From positions 434,001 through 498,000 of the forward strand of contig NZ_JADWOX010000001.1 of the NCBI RefSeq assembly GCF_016135805.1: a DNA stretch of 64,000 nucleotides, read 5' to 3'. Under the pieces are notes generated by a model. That model saw only the letters and a list, made by a program, of their open reading frames with translations, had not been told where the DNA came from and made no database searches. The stretch is from Caulobacter hibisci (GTDB lineage Bacteria; Pseudomonadota; Alphaproteobacteria; Caulobacterales; Caulobacteraceae). Shown piece after piece: positions 11,079 through 19,539 of this stretch. The position numbers and the translations under genes are program-made. Positions within the stretch are counted from its first letter, which is position 1. Every line of letters begins with the position of its first letter.

Positions 11079-11154
11079 GCCTGGGTAGCTCAGTTGGTAG
11101 AGCAGCGGATTGAAAATCCGCGTGTCGCTGGTTCGATTCCGGCCCCAGGCACCA
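11079..11154 (+). tRNA. tRNA-Phe (anticodon GAA)
   Basis: 76-nt cloverleaf with acceptor GCCTGGG/CCCAGGC, D arm with AGCTCAGTTGGTAGAGC, anticodon stem GCGGA/TCCGC enclosing loop TTGAAAA (anticodon GAA), T arm with GGTTCGATTCC and an encoded CCA end (11152-11154). It stands alone after yacG. Confidence 0.97.
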
Positions 11155-11240
11155 CCTTCTTTTTCCTTTAAAATTGATCGTGTTGTCGAGCCTCCGCTTG
11201 GAGCTTGAACGGTCCGTCGTCGAGTTCGTTTCAGGGGCTT

Positions 11241-11290
11241 GTATCCGTACGGATACACCGCGCTTGACGCTTGAGTATCCATGTGGATAC
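11241..11290 (+). promoter_or_regulatory. Tandem palindromic operators of the toxin-antitoxin operon
   Basis: Two 16-bp dyads: a perfect palindrome GTATCCGTACGGATAC (11241-11256) and GTATCCATGTGGATAC (11275-11290), with centres 34 bp apart. A -35-like TTGACG (11264-11269) lies between them and the second dyad would overlap the -10 region. The second dyad ends 8 bases before the toxin start codon, so transcription may begin almost at the ATG. This is the expected layout for an antitoxin-autoregulated promoter. Confidence 0.75.
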
Positions 11291-11298
11291 ATGCGGGC

Positions 11299-11601
11299 AT
11301 GATCGAGGTTCGCCAGACCGCTGGGTTCAGCGCGTGGTCGGACGCGCTGCGCGATCCGATCGCCAGGCGACAGGTCGCCGCCCGTGTGGCGCGCCTGGGT
11401 TACGGCCATTTCGGCGACGCCAAGGCGGTCGGTGAAGGGGTGAGCGAGCTCAGGATCCACACGGGGCCAGGCTACCGCCTCTACTATGTGCGCCAAGGCG
11501 ACGTCGTGATCGTGATGCTGGCGGGCGGCGACAAGTCGACCCAGGACCGGGATATCGCGAAGGCCAAGGAACTCGCCCGCGGGCTTCCCCCGCCCGGATG
11601 A
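11299..11601 (+). CDS. HI1419-type RelE/ParE-superfamily toxin
   Basis: 100-residue protein of the 'addiction module killer' (HI1419) branch of the RelE/ParE fold, predicted to be an mRNA interferase or gyrase poison. Features: N-terminal MIEVRQTAGFSAWSDALRD, ARVARLGYGHFGDAKAVGEGVSELRIHTGPGYRLYY, and C-terminal VIVMLAGGDKSTQDRDIAKA, all typical of the family. ATG 11299 is used; an upstream in-frame ATG (11281) lies within the operator. The toxin precedes the antitoxin, as usual in this family, and its stop overlaps a potential antitoxin start (11598). Confidence 0.87.
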   Translation: MIEVRQTAGFSAWSDALRDPIARRQVAARVARLGYGHFGDAKAVGEGVSELRIHTGPGYRLYYVRQGDVVIVMLAGGDKSTQDRDIAKAKELARGLPPPG

Positions 11602-11642
11602 AGAGGGGAGGGCGGACGCCGCCGCCAACGGAGAGGATGACC

Positions 11643-11960
11643 ATGACCCAGAAGACCGCGCCCACGGAGACGCTTCCTTTCGATCCCGCTCGGCTGCTCG
11701 ACCGCCCGGAGGACGTCGCGTTCTTCGTGGCGGATGCGATGGAGACCGGCGATGCGGCCTACATCCAGCACGCCCTGGGCGTCGCCGCTCGGGCGCTCGG
11801 CATGACCGAGGTTGCGGAGAGGGCGGGCCTGGGCCGTGAAAGCCTCTACAAGGCGCTCAAGGACGGCGCCAATCCCCGCTTCGAGACCGTGCTGAAGGTG
11901 ATGCAGGCGCTCGGCCTGCAGCTGACGGTGCGCCTGGAAGAGCCCGCGGACGCCGCCTAG
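11643..11960 (+). CDS. HI1420-type XRE antitoxin
   Basis: 105-residue helix-turn-helix antitoxin. FDPARLLDRPEDVAFFVADAMETGD followed by IQHALGVAARALGMTEVAERAGLGRESLYKAL and NPRFETVLKVMQALGLQL is the pattern of the 'addiction module antidote' family, whose HTH binds the operon operator. Start choice: GGAGAGG (11630-11636) is 6 bases before ATG 11643; ATG 11637 and a coupled ATG at 11598 are alternatives. It is the downstream partner of the toxin and the likely binder of the two dyads at 11241-11290. Confidence 0.86.
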   Translation: MTQKTAPTETLPFDPARLLDRPEDVAFFVADAMETGDAAYIQHALGVAARALGMTEVAERAGLGRESLYKALKDGANPRFETVLKVMQALGLQLTVRLEEPADAA

Positions 11961-12283
11961 CGTTAGGTGCGTCCGATCAGGTCTGACCAATCGCCGGCCT
12001 GGGGCGTCAAGCCGACGGATTCTTGTCCGGTCAGGACATCTGAGAGCGCTGCCAGGGATTCTGCGGCGCCTGGTTTGGCGGATGTCTGACCACCTTCCGT
12101 GCAGTCGGCGACAGATCGTTGTTTTGTCGGCATGCTGCGCTGCGGCGCCGGTATTCCCTTTGACAGGGAAAAACCGCCTTGAAATGTTGATTTGGCTTTT
12201 GTGCAGTGCAGCAATAACCGCTTTCGAGCGCTGACTGTCGTAAATTTATGCCCAAGCCGCCCCCTTGACGGTGCGAAAAGGGG
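11961..12283. other. Gene-free stretch between the toxin-antitoxin pair and exbB
   Basis: About 320 bases with base composition less G+C-rich than the surroundings. Short open frames on the minus strand (11963-12214, 12031-12315) have no ribosome binding site, no recognisable fold and atypical composition, so they are not called. Fragments GTCTGACCA recur at about 11982 and 12084 with a GGTCAGGAC between them; this may be the scar of an old insertion. Confidence 0.4.
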
Positions 12284-12320
12284 TTGCCAAAGGACCCCTG
12301 CCGCAATTCTAACATTGCGG
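12284..12320 (+). promoter_or_regulatory. Possible exbB-exbD-tonB promoter region with inverted repeat
   Basis: TTGCCA (12284-12289), 17-base spacer and TTCTAA (12307-12312) form a weak promoter. The -10 sits in the loop of a perfect 7-bp inverted repeat, CCGCAAT and ATTGCGG (12301-12320), which has no T-run and so looks like an operator and not a terminator. A second -10 candidate, GCTAGACC (12522-12529), lies nearer the start codon. Confidence 0.35.
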
Positions 12321-12548
12321 TAAGACCTGAGCCTCGAAAGGGGCTGCGGTCACTCGCGCTTCGAAACGATCCTTCTAGTCGGGCATGAGCTCGGCGAGGG
12401 GGGCGTAACGGGTCGAGCGCAGCGAAGCGGGTCCGCCCATCTTCCGAGAGATCGGATGGGAAAGCGGGCTTTTCAAGTTAGGGTGGAGACGCTCTCGCGC
12501 GACGACCCTCGGTCCAAACGTGCTAGACCAATCAGGAACTGGCGACAG

Positions 12549-13460
12549 ATGCTCGACATTAAACGGAAGACCCCCCTCATCGCTCTCGTCGGCGCCATGG
12601 CGCTGATGGTGAGCGCCCCGGCCTTCGCTCAGGACGCCGCCGCTCCCGCGCCGGCTGCCGCCGAAGCCGCCGCTCCGGCCGCGACCCCGGCCGAAACCCC
12701 GGCCCCGGCCGCTGAAGCCGCTCCGGCCGAAGGCGAAAACGCCGGTGAAGCCGCCACCGAAAAGATGAAGTCGCACTCGCTGACCCCGGTCGGCATGTTC
12801 CTCGCGGCCGGCATCGTCGTTAAGGTCGTCATGATCGGCCTGCTGCTGGCCTCGGTCTTCTCGTGGGTTCTGCTGATCACCAAGCTCCTCGAGTTCGGCA
12901 GCCTGAACAAGCAAACCGACCAGTTCCTGGAAGCCTTCCGCGGCGCTCGCTCGATCGCCGACATCGCCCGCATCGGGTCGTCGGAAGAATTCGAAGGCAA
13001 CCCGCTGGCCGACATGGCCGCCGCGGCCGCCCAGGAAGTCGAACTGTCGCGTCAAGCTGGCCTGCAAGTCGCCGGCGAGCACCGTGACTCGACCCTGGCT
13101 CGCGCCACCTACGCCATCAACGCGGTGCAAGCCTCGCTGGCCAAGCGCCTGTCGGGCGGCATGGTGTTCCTGGCCTCGGTCGGCTCGGGCGGTCCGTTCA
13201 TCGGTCTGTTCGGTACGGTCTACGGGATCATGACCTCGTTCATCAGCATCGCGAACACCAACACGACCAACCTCGCCGTCGTGGCCCCGGGTATCGCCGA
13301 AGCGCTGCTCGCCACCGGTATCGGTCTGTTTGCCGCTATCCCGGCCGTTATCTTCTACAACTACTTCCAAACCCGCATCTCGGCCTTCGGCACTCGCTCG
13401 GAAGGTTTCGTTGCTGAACTGATGAACGCTATCTCGCGTCAGCTCGACAAGGGGGCGTAA
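12549..13460 (+). CDS. exbB: ExbB/TolQ-family proton channel protein with N-terminal extension
   Basis: 303-residue inner-membrane subunit of the Ton motor, which converts proton-motive force into movement of TonB. A cleavable signal peptide (1-28, ending APAFAQ) and an Ala/Pro/Glu linker (about 29-75) precede the classic MotA/TolQ/ExbB region with three membrane helices (about 85-110, 210-235, 255-280); GSGGPFIGLFGTVYGIMTSF and EALLATGIGLFAAIPAVIFYN are diagnostic. ATG 12549 is preferred to an upstream in-frame ATG (12456) because it places the signal peptide at the N-terminus. Starts the exbB-exbD-tonB operon. Confidence 0.92.
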   Translation: MLDIKRKTPLIALVGAMALMVSAPAFAQDAAAPAPAAAEAAAPAATPAETPAPAAEAAPAEGENAGEAATEKMKSHSLTPVGMFLAAGIVVKVVMIGLLLASVFSWVLLITKLLEFGSLNKQTDQFLEAFRGARSIADIARIGSSEEFEGNPLADMAAAAAQEVELSRQAGLQVAGEHRDSTLARATYAINAVQASLAKRLSGGMVFLASVGSGGPFIGLFGTVYGIMTSFISIANTNTTNLAVVAPGIAEALLATGIGLFAAIPAVIFYNYFQTRISAFGTRSEGFVAELMNAISRQLDKGA

Positions 13461-13465
13461 GACCG

Positions 13466-13900
13466 ATGGCCGCCAAACTTTCGGGTGGCGGCGGCGACAG
13501 GTTCAACGTCGAACAGAACAGCGAGATCAACGTTACGCCCTTCGTGGACGTCATGCTGGTTCTCCTGATCATCTTCATGGTGGCGGCCCCGCTGGCCTCC
13601 GTGTCGATCGAAGTGAACCTGCCGCCGGCGGTAGCGAAAGCGACCCCCAACCCGCCGAAACCGGTCTACATCTCGATCAAGGCCAATGGTCAGCTCTATA
13701 TCGGAGACGACCGCACCTCGATCGACACCATGGGTGAAGACCTCACGAAGAGCATCGGCAGACGCGATCCCTCCAAGGAGCGCATCTTCATCCGCGCGGA
13801 CGAAAAGACTCGCTATGGCTCGTTCATGGAGGTGATGAACACCCTCCAGGACAACGGGTTCTACAGCGTGGCCCTTATCGGCCGGGATGAGAATAGCTGA
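13466..13900 (+). CDS. exbD: ExbD biopolymer transport protein
   Basis: 144-residue partner of ExbB. One N-terminal transmembrane helix carries the essential aspartate (NVTPFVDVMLVLLIIFMVAAP), followed by a periplasmic domain (ANGQLYIGDDRTSID, DEKTRYGSFMEVMNTLQDNGFYSVALIG). It starts 5 bases after exbB and 10 bases before tonB, so the three are one operon. Confidence 0.95.
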   Translation: MAAKLSGGGGDRFNVEQNSEINVTPFVDVMLVLLIIFMVAAPLASVSIEVNLPPAVAKATPNPPKPVYISIKANGQLYIGDDRTSIDTMGEDLTKSIGRRDPSKERIFIRADEKTRYGSFMEVMNTLQDNGFYSVALIGRDENS

Positions 13901-13910
13901 GGGGTGATGC

Positions 13911-14651
<741 letters not shown>

Positions 14652-14678
14652 CGACGGCCTGGGAACGATCCCAAGAAG

Positions 14679-14710
14679 ACGCCTCGGGGCTCGCGCCCCG
14701 GGGCGTTTTT
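14679..14710 (+). terminator. Rho-independent terminator after tonB
   Basis: ACGCC plus CGGGGC pairs with GCCCCG plus GGCGT around a 4-base loop, followed by TTTTT. It lies 28 bases after the tonB stop. Confidence 0.85.
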
Positions 14711-14804
14711 CTTTGGGCGCGGCTTGAGGCGGATTTCCGGCGGGGTTGTTGCAGCCGTCGTTTTTCCGGCGCCGTTTTTCTTGGGGGCGGCGGCGTTTCG
14801 CCGC

Positions 14805-14833
14805 TTGATCCCGAAAGCGGCTGCGACTAAGAA
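14805..14833 (+). promoter_or_regulatory. Possible tRNA-His promoter
   Basis: TTGATC (14805-14810) and TAAGAA (14828-14833) are 17 bases apart and end 16 bases before the tRNA. Weak match to the consensus. Confidence 0.35.
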
Positions 14834-14849
14834 CACGCCTCTTCGCGGA

Positions 14850-14926
14850 GCCGCCTTAGCTCAGTTGGTTAGAGCGCTAGATTGTGGATCTAGAGGTCCT
14901 CGGTTCGAGCCCGAGAGGTGGTACCA
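14850..14926 (+). tRNA. tRNA-His (anticodon GTG), no encoded G-1
   Basis: Cloverleaf with anticodon stem CTAGA/TCTAG and loop TTGTGGA (anticodon GTG). Acceptor GCCGCCT pairs with AGGTGGT, giving a G1-U72 first pair; the discriminator is A73 and CCA is encoded. The base before G1 is A, so there is no G-1 residue and no C73, the hallmark of the divergent alphaproteobacterial tRNA-His recognised by an unusual HisRS. Confidence 0.95.
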
Positions 14927-14936
14927 CGCGACGATG

Positions 14937-14967
14937 AAAAGGCCCGGCGGCGACGCCGGGCCTTTTT
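14937..14967 (+). terminator. Terminator of tRNA-His
   Basis: AAAAGGCCCGGCG and CGCCGGGCC TTTTT form a 9-bp GC stem with flanking A and T runs, 10 bases after the CCA end. The A-run would also let it act in the opposite direction. Confidence 0.88.
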
Positions 14968-15012
14968 CGTTTGCCGGCGTGGATGACGCCTGGCTGGGTA
15001 GATCCTCTTCCT

Positions 15013-15147
15013 CCCGTCATTCCCGCCCTTGTGGCGGGAACCCCTGGTTCCGCTTGCACGTGAAGAGGCGGCGGATCGCTGGCGATCCGCTTCAATCCAC
15101 CTCGCGGCTGACAGAGGGTTTCCCGCCACAAGGGCGGGAATGACGGG
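15013..15147. repeat. 135-bp inverted-repeat element, copy 1
   Basis: Element bounded by perfect 28-bp terminal inverted repeats (15013-15040 and 15120-15147) that start CCCGTCATTCCCGCCC. Each end is itself palindromic around CCCGCC-N6-GGCGGG. A central palindrome GCGGATCGCTGGCGATCCGC lies at 15071-15090. It sits between tRNA-His and the convergent nodT-like gene. Same length as copies at 20219 and 61622. Confidence 0.9.
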
Positions 15148-15163
15148 AGAGGGGGTGCGGGCT

Positions 15164-16534
15164 CTACCGCTCCGTCCACCCGCCGCCCAGGGCCTGGTAT
15201 AGCGCCACGGCGTTCAGCAGGCGCGCCTCGCGGACCTGCGACAGGGCCAGGTCCGTGGCCAGCAGGGCGCGCTGGGCGTCCAGTTCCTCCAGATAGCTGA
15301 CATAGCCGGCCTGGTAGCGCTTGCGGGCGTGCTCCAGCGTGCGGGCGGCGGCGGCGCGTTGCCGGCGGGCGTGGTCTTCCTGCTCGGCCAGGCGGCCCTG
15401 GCCCTCCAGGGCGCTCTCGACCTCGTTGAAGGCGGTGAGCGCCGCCTTGCGGTAAGCGAAGGCGGCCTGGTCGCGGCGGGCGGCGGCGGCGTCGGACGCC
15501 CCGCGCAGGCGGCCGCCGTCGAAGATCGGCGCCAGGGCGCTGCCGCCCAGGCTCCAGGTGGTCAGGGGATCGACGTGCAGCACCTTCAGCCCCCCGCCGG
15601 CCGCCGACAGGCGCACCTGCGGCAGGAAGGCGGCGCGGGCGGCGTCCAGGCTGGCGTCGGCGGCCACGAGGCTGGCCTCGGCCTGGGCGATGTCGGGGCG
15701 GCGGGCCAGCAGGGCGGCGGGCAGGGGCGCGGCCGGCTGGGGGATGGACAGGGCGTCCAGCGATCCGCGTGTGATGGCGCCGGGGGCGTCGCCGACCAGC
15801 AGGGCCAGGCCCGCCTCCTGGCGGCGGACGGCCAGTTCGAGGGCCGGGACGCGCTGGGCGGCGGCTTCCAGCTCGCCCTGGGCCTGGCGCAGTTCGAGGT
15901 CGGAGGTGACGCCGCGCTCGGCCCGGCGGCGGGCGCGGCCCTCGGCCTCCTGGCGTGAGGCGAGGGTGGCGCGGGCGGTGGCCAGCTGGGCGTCCAGCGA
16001 GGCGAGCGACACATAGGCCCGGGCGACGGCGGCGGCGACCGAGAGCCTCGCGGCGTCGCGGGCGTAGCGGCTGGCCTGCAGGCTGGCGCGGGCGGCGGCG
16101 TCGCTGGCCCGCACGCGGCCCCAGAGATCGATCTCGTAGGCCGCCTGCAGCTGGCCTTGCGCGGCCAGGGGCTCGGTGGGAACGCCGAAGGCCGACAGCT
16201 CGCGCTGCTTCTGCACCCCGCCCGTGGCGTTGATCGACGGCAGCAAGGCGGCGCGGGCCTGGGCGGCCAGGCCTTCGGCCTCGCGCACCCGGGCCTCGGC
16301 CGCGCCCAGGTCGGCGTTGCGGACGAGGGCGGCGGCGATGAGGTCGGACAGGCGCGGGTCGCCGAAGGCTTTCCACCAGTCGGCCGAGACGGCGTCCGGC
16401 CCGGCCGGCGAATCGGCGCGCCAGACGGGCGGCGGCGACAGGGCGGCCTCGCGCGGCGGCGTCGTCCTGGGGCCGGGCGTGGCGCAGGCCGACAGCAACA
16501 GGCCGGCGGCCAGGACGGGAAGGGCGGGCCGCAT
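15164..16534 (-). CDS. RND/MFS efflux outer-membrane lipoprotein, NodT family
   Basis: 456-residue TolC-like outer-membrane factor. Signal peptide with lipobox LLSAC (Cys about 17), then two TolC-repeat halves: WWKAFGDPRLSDLIAAALVRNADLGAAEARVREAEG, the AAYEIDLWGRVRASDAAA motif diagnostic of the NodT/OprM branch, and the second repeat DIAQAEASLVAADASLDAARAAFLPQVRLSA. ATG 16534 shares one base with the stop of the membrane-fusion gene (TGATG). It completes a tripartite pump with the adaptor and the 14-helix transporter upstream. Confidence 0.93.
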   Translation of the reverse strand: MRPALPVLAAGLLLSACATPGPRTTPPREAALSPPPVWRADSPAGPDAVSADWWKAFGDPRLSDLIAAALVRNADLGAAEARVREAEGLAAQARAALLPSINATGGVQKQRELSAFGVPTEPLAAQGQLQAAYEIDLWGRVRASDAAARASLQASRYARDAARLSVAAAVARAYVSLASLDAQLATARATLASRQEAEGRARRRAERGVTSDLELRQAQGELEAAAQRVPALELAVRRQEAGLALLVGDAPGAITRGSLDALSIPQPAAPLPAALLARRPDIAQAEASLVAADASLDAARAAFLPQVRLSAAGGGLKVLHVDPLTTWSLGGSALAPIFDGGRLRGASDAAAARRDQAAFAYRKAALTAFNEVESALEGQGRLAEQEDHARRQRAAAARTLEHARKRYQAGYVSYLEELDAQRALLATDLALSQVREARLLNAVALYQALGGGWTER

Positions 16535-17664
16535 CAGCGTCGGGTCCCGCCGGCGGTGTCGACCTCGACCTCTACCGACATGCCGGGGCGCAGGCGGGCG
16601 AGATCCTGCTGGCCGGGGTCGAGGACGATGCGCACGGGCAGGCGCTGGGCGATCTTGGTGAAGTTGCCGGTGGCGTTCTGGGCCGGGAGGATACTGAACT
16701 CCGAGCCGGTGGCCGGCGAGATCTGCTCGATGCGGCCGCGGAAGCGCTGGTCGCCCAAGGCGTCGACGGTGACATAGGCGACCTGGCCGGGGCGCATGCG
16801 GCCGGCCTGGCGCTCCTTGAAGTTGGCGATCACCCAGCGCCGGGGCGGCACCAGCGAAACCAGCTGCGTGCCGGCGGTGACGTACTGGCCCTGGCGCACG
16901 CCGATCTGGCCCAGCTGGCCGTCGGTCGGGGCGAGGACGAGGGTGTTGTCCATGTCGATCTCCGCCAGGCGCAGGGCGGCGCGGGCGGCGGCGACGGCGG
17001 CCTCCAGCCCCTGGCGCGAGACCCCGACCGAGCGGATGTCTTGCTGGGCGATGTCGCGACCGGCGCGGGCCGAGACGACCTGGGCCTCGGCGGCGCGCAG
17101 GGCGGCGCGGGCCTGGTCGCGCTCGCGCAGGGACACCGAGCCGTCGGTGGCCAGGTCGGCGACGCGGGCCATGTCGGCGCGGGCCCGTTCCAGCTGGGCT
17201 TCCGCCGAGCCGATGTCGGCGTGGCGGCTGGCCAGGGCCGCCTGGCGCGAGGCCTGGGCCTGGGCGGAGTTGGCGAGGTCGGCCTGGCGGGCCGCCAGGG
17301 TCGCCTGGGCCTGGTCGAGGCGCTGGGCGTAGATGCGGCGGTCGATCTCGACCAGGGGCTGGCCGGCGCGGACGGTCTGGAAGTCCTGGACCAGCACCTT
17401 GACGGCGTAGCCGCTGAGCTGGGGCGCGACGACGGTGACCTGGCCGCGGACGGTGGCGTTGTCGGTGCGCTGCACGGTCCCGGCGAAGGGCGGCAGCTTC
17501 CACAGGAACAGGATCAGCAGCACCAGGGCCAGGGTGACCAGGGCCGTCACGACGATGGCGCGCACGCCCGGCGGCGGCGGGCGAGAGGGCGGCGGCGCGG
17601 CCGCGGCGGCGCGGTCCTCCGGCTGGGGCGACTTCGGGGGCGGCGGGTCGGCGGCGTCGGTCAT
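16534..17664 (-). CDS. HlyD/EmrA-family membrane fusion protein
   Basis: 376-residue periplasmic adaptor. Proline-rich cytoplasmic tail, one membrane anchor (about 33-55, AIVVTALVTLALVLLILFLW), a biotinyl-lipoyl half (RTDNATVRGQVTVVAPQLSGYAVKVLVQDFQTVRAGQPLVEID), a long alpha-helical hairpin rich in Ala, Gln and Arg (about 105-215), then the second lipoyl half and beta barrel. It bridges the inner-membrane transporter to the NodT-like channel. Start overlaps the transporter stop by 4 bases. Confidence 0.92.
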   Translation of the reverse strand: MTDAADPPPPKSPQPEDRAAAAAPPPSRPPPPGVRAIVVTALVTLALVLLILFLWKLPPFAGTVQRTDNATVRGQVTVVAPQLSGYAVKVLVQDFQTVRAGQPLVEIDRRIYAQRLDQAQATLAARQADLANSAQAQASRQAALASRHADIGSAEAQLERARADMARVADLATDGSVSLRERDQARAALRAAEAQVVSARAGRDIAQQDIRSVGVSRQGLEAAVAAARAALRLAEIDMDNTLVLAPTDGQLGQIGVRQGQYVTAGTQLVSLVPPRRWVIANFKERQAGRMRPGQVAYVTVDALGDQRFRGRIEQISPATGSEFSILPAQNATGNFTKIAQRLPVRIVLDPGQQDLARLRPGMSVEVEVDTAGGTRR

Positions 17665-19349
17665 GTGGGTTCCGAAGCGGGCTTTGAAGGTGTCGGGGAA
17701 GGCGTGGGGGATTGGGCGGCCGTTCGCTTGTTACGCAGCGCCAGGAGCACGAACAGCAGGGCGGCATAGAAGAACTGGGCGACGGCGATGATCCCGATCA
17801 CCCGGAAGACGTCGTTGAAGGCCAGGATATTGGCCTGCTGGATCAGTTGCTGGGTCAGCAGGGCGACGCCGTCGGCGGCGCGGAAGGCGGCGTCGCCCTG
17901 GGTGGCGGCGTAGGCCCCGCCATAGGCCTGCAAGGTGGCGGCGACGGCGGGATCGGACCCGGTCAGGTGCTCGGCCAGATAGACGGCGTGATGCTGGGCG
18001 CGGACGGTCTGCAGCGTGCCCAGCAGCGAGGCGCCGAACAGGCCGCCGAGGTTCTGGGCCACCCCGAACATCACCGAGAAGGTGATGATCGAGCCCAGGC
18101 CCCGGGTCAGCAGTTGGCCGATGCCGAACATGAAGGCCGGCCCCAGGAACATGGCGGCGGCGAAGGCCAGCAGGGCCTGGCTCAGAAACAGGTCGACGGG
18201 TGCAGTCAGCACCGTGGCCCGGGCGTCGAGGAAGGCGCCGACGGCGATCAGCAGAATCGAGCCCAGGAACTGCGGGGCCAGGGTCTTCTGGTTGAGGGTC
18301 GCGGCGCTGACCACGACGCCGGCGGCCGTGGCGGCCAGGACGACGCCGTAGAGCCAGCGCTGCTGCTCGGCGGCCAGGCCCAGGGCGTTCATCAGGCCGG
18401 CGGCGCCGACGCTCTGCTCGGACAGGATGACCCGCACGAGGGCGACGTTGAGGCAAAAACGCAGGAAGGCGGCGGTGGCCACCCAGCGGGTGTCGATCAG
18501 CGGGTGGACGCGGCCGTGCTCGACCAGGGAGGCGACGGCGATCATCACCACGGCGGCCGCCAGACACCAGCCCAGCCACGGGGCCTCGAACCACCAGACG
18601 ATGCGGCCCAGGCCCAGCACGGCGACGATCAGGCCCAGGCCCCCGCCGAGCAGGCCGAAGGTCAGGGCGTCGGTCCGCTTGAAGACGTGGATGCGCACGC
18701 CCTGGGGCAGGCGGAACAGCAGCACGGCGGCCAGGCACGCGGCGGCGAGGCACGCCTCCAGCGCGTAGAGGCCGTGCCAGTAGGCCGCGTCGAGCAGACC
18801 GGTGGAGATCACCCGGGCCAGGGGCGAACCCAGCTGCGAGACGCCCACGCCCAGCACCAGCGCCCCCATCCGGAACGAGGCCGGGAAGGCTTGCAGCATG
18901 TAGAACATGGCGAGCGCGGTGAGGGCGGCCGCGCCGACGCCGCTGATCGCCCGCAGGGCCAGGGCCATGGGGTAGTTGTCGAGCGCCAGGTGGGCGAAGG
19001 CGGCGACCGTGTAGAGGGTCAGGAACACCAGGGCGAACCGGCGGATGCCGAACTGCTGGCGGTACTTCACCAGCAAGAGGTTCATCGAGATGTTGGTCAT
19101 CACGTAGATTGTGGTCAGCCAGGCGCCCTGGGTGGGGGTGAGGCCCAGCGAGCCCTGGATGGCCGGCAGGTTGACCGAGATCAGCGCCGTGCCCAGCGAT
19201 CCCGTGATCCCGATCAGCAGCGCCATCAGGCCGTGAATGATGCGGAAGGGCAGGGGAAAGTCCGGCGTCGAGGGCGAGCCGGGCAGCAGCGGCCGCTCGT
19301 GCGGCAGCCAATCCGGGGTCTGGCCGATCGTCTCGCCGTGCTGGGGCAT
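17661..19349 (-). CDS. EmrB-type MFS drug transporter (DHA2 family)
   Basis: 562-residue major-facilitator protein with about 14 hydrophobic segments, the DHA2 (EmrB/QacA) size. GITGSLGTALISVNLPAIQGSLG and TPTQGAWLTTIYVMTNISMNLL form helices 1-2, and GVGVSQLGSPLARVIS resembles the motif C region. It would export drugs or other hydrophobic compounds by proton antiport into the adaptor and outer-membrane channel encoded just downstream. First gene of a three-gene operon divergent from a TetR regulator. Confidence 0.92.
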   Translation of the reverse strand: MPQHGETIGQTPDWLPHERPLLPGSPSTPDFPLPFRIIHGLMALLIGITGSLGTALISVNLPAIQGSLGLTPTQGAWLTTIYVMTNISMNLLLVKYRQQFGIRRFALVFLTLYTVAAFAHLALDNYPMALALRAISGVGAAALTALAMFYMLQAFPASFRMGALVLGVGVSQLGSPLARVISTGLLDAAYWHGLYALEACLAAACLAAVLLFRLPQGVRIHVFKRTDALTFGLLGGGLGLIVAVLGLGRIVWWFEAPWLGWCLAAAVVMIAVASLVEHGRVHPLIDTRWVATAAFLRFCLNVALVRVILSEQSVGAAGLMNALGLAAEQQRWLYGVVLAATAAGVVVSAATLNQKTLAPQFLGSILLIAVGAFLDARATVLTAPVDLFLSQALLAFAAAMFLGPAFMFGIGQLLTRGLGSIITFSVMFGVAQNLGGLFGASLLGTLQTVRAQHHAVYLAEHLTGSDPAVAATLQAYGGAYAATQGDAAFRAADGVALLTQQLIQQANILAFNDVFRVIGIIAVAQFFYAALLFVLLALRNKRTAAQSPTPSPTPSKPASEPT

Positions 19350-19539
19350 CGCGCCTCATGATGCTGACGACGGCACTGTGGGACGCCCCGCGACGGCGGT
19401 CAAATATCGTGTGACGGGAGACTCGCCGCAGTTTTGCTGCGGGTCTTGAATGAATTTCCTCAGTCGGCGGCGCATCTTGATGCTTGCGCCGAAATCAAAC
19501 GCTTGTAAGGGTTCCCTAGGGGTAAAGGGGATTGAAGTC
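19350..19539. promoter_or_regulatory. Divergent control region of the efflux operon and TetR gene
   Basis: 190 bases between the transporter start and the preferred TetR start. It holds an inverted repeat CCGCAG-N5-CTGCGG (19426-19442) and AT-richer DNA near 19400. The dyad is a candidate TetR operator, though shorter than most. Confidence 0.4.

Noticed and set aside
11963-12315. Two short minus-strand open frames after the antitoxin gene
   Set aside because: No ribosome binding site, no recognisable domain and atypical composition.
16535-17767. Extension of the NodT-like frame to 867 residues
   Set aside because: The extra part overlaps the membrane fusion gene in another frame and has only Arg/Pro-rich translation. 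The lipoprotein signal peptide fixes the start at 16534.
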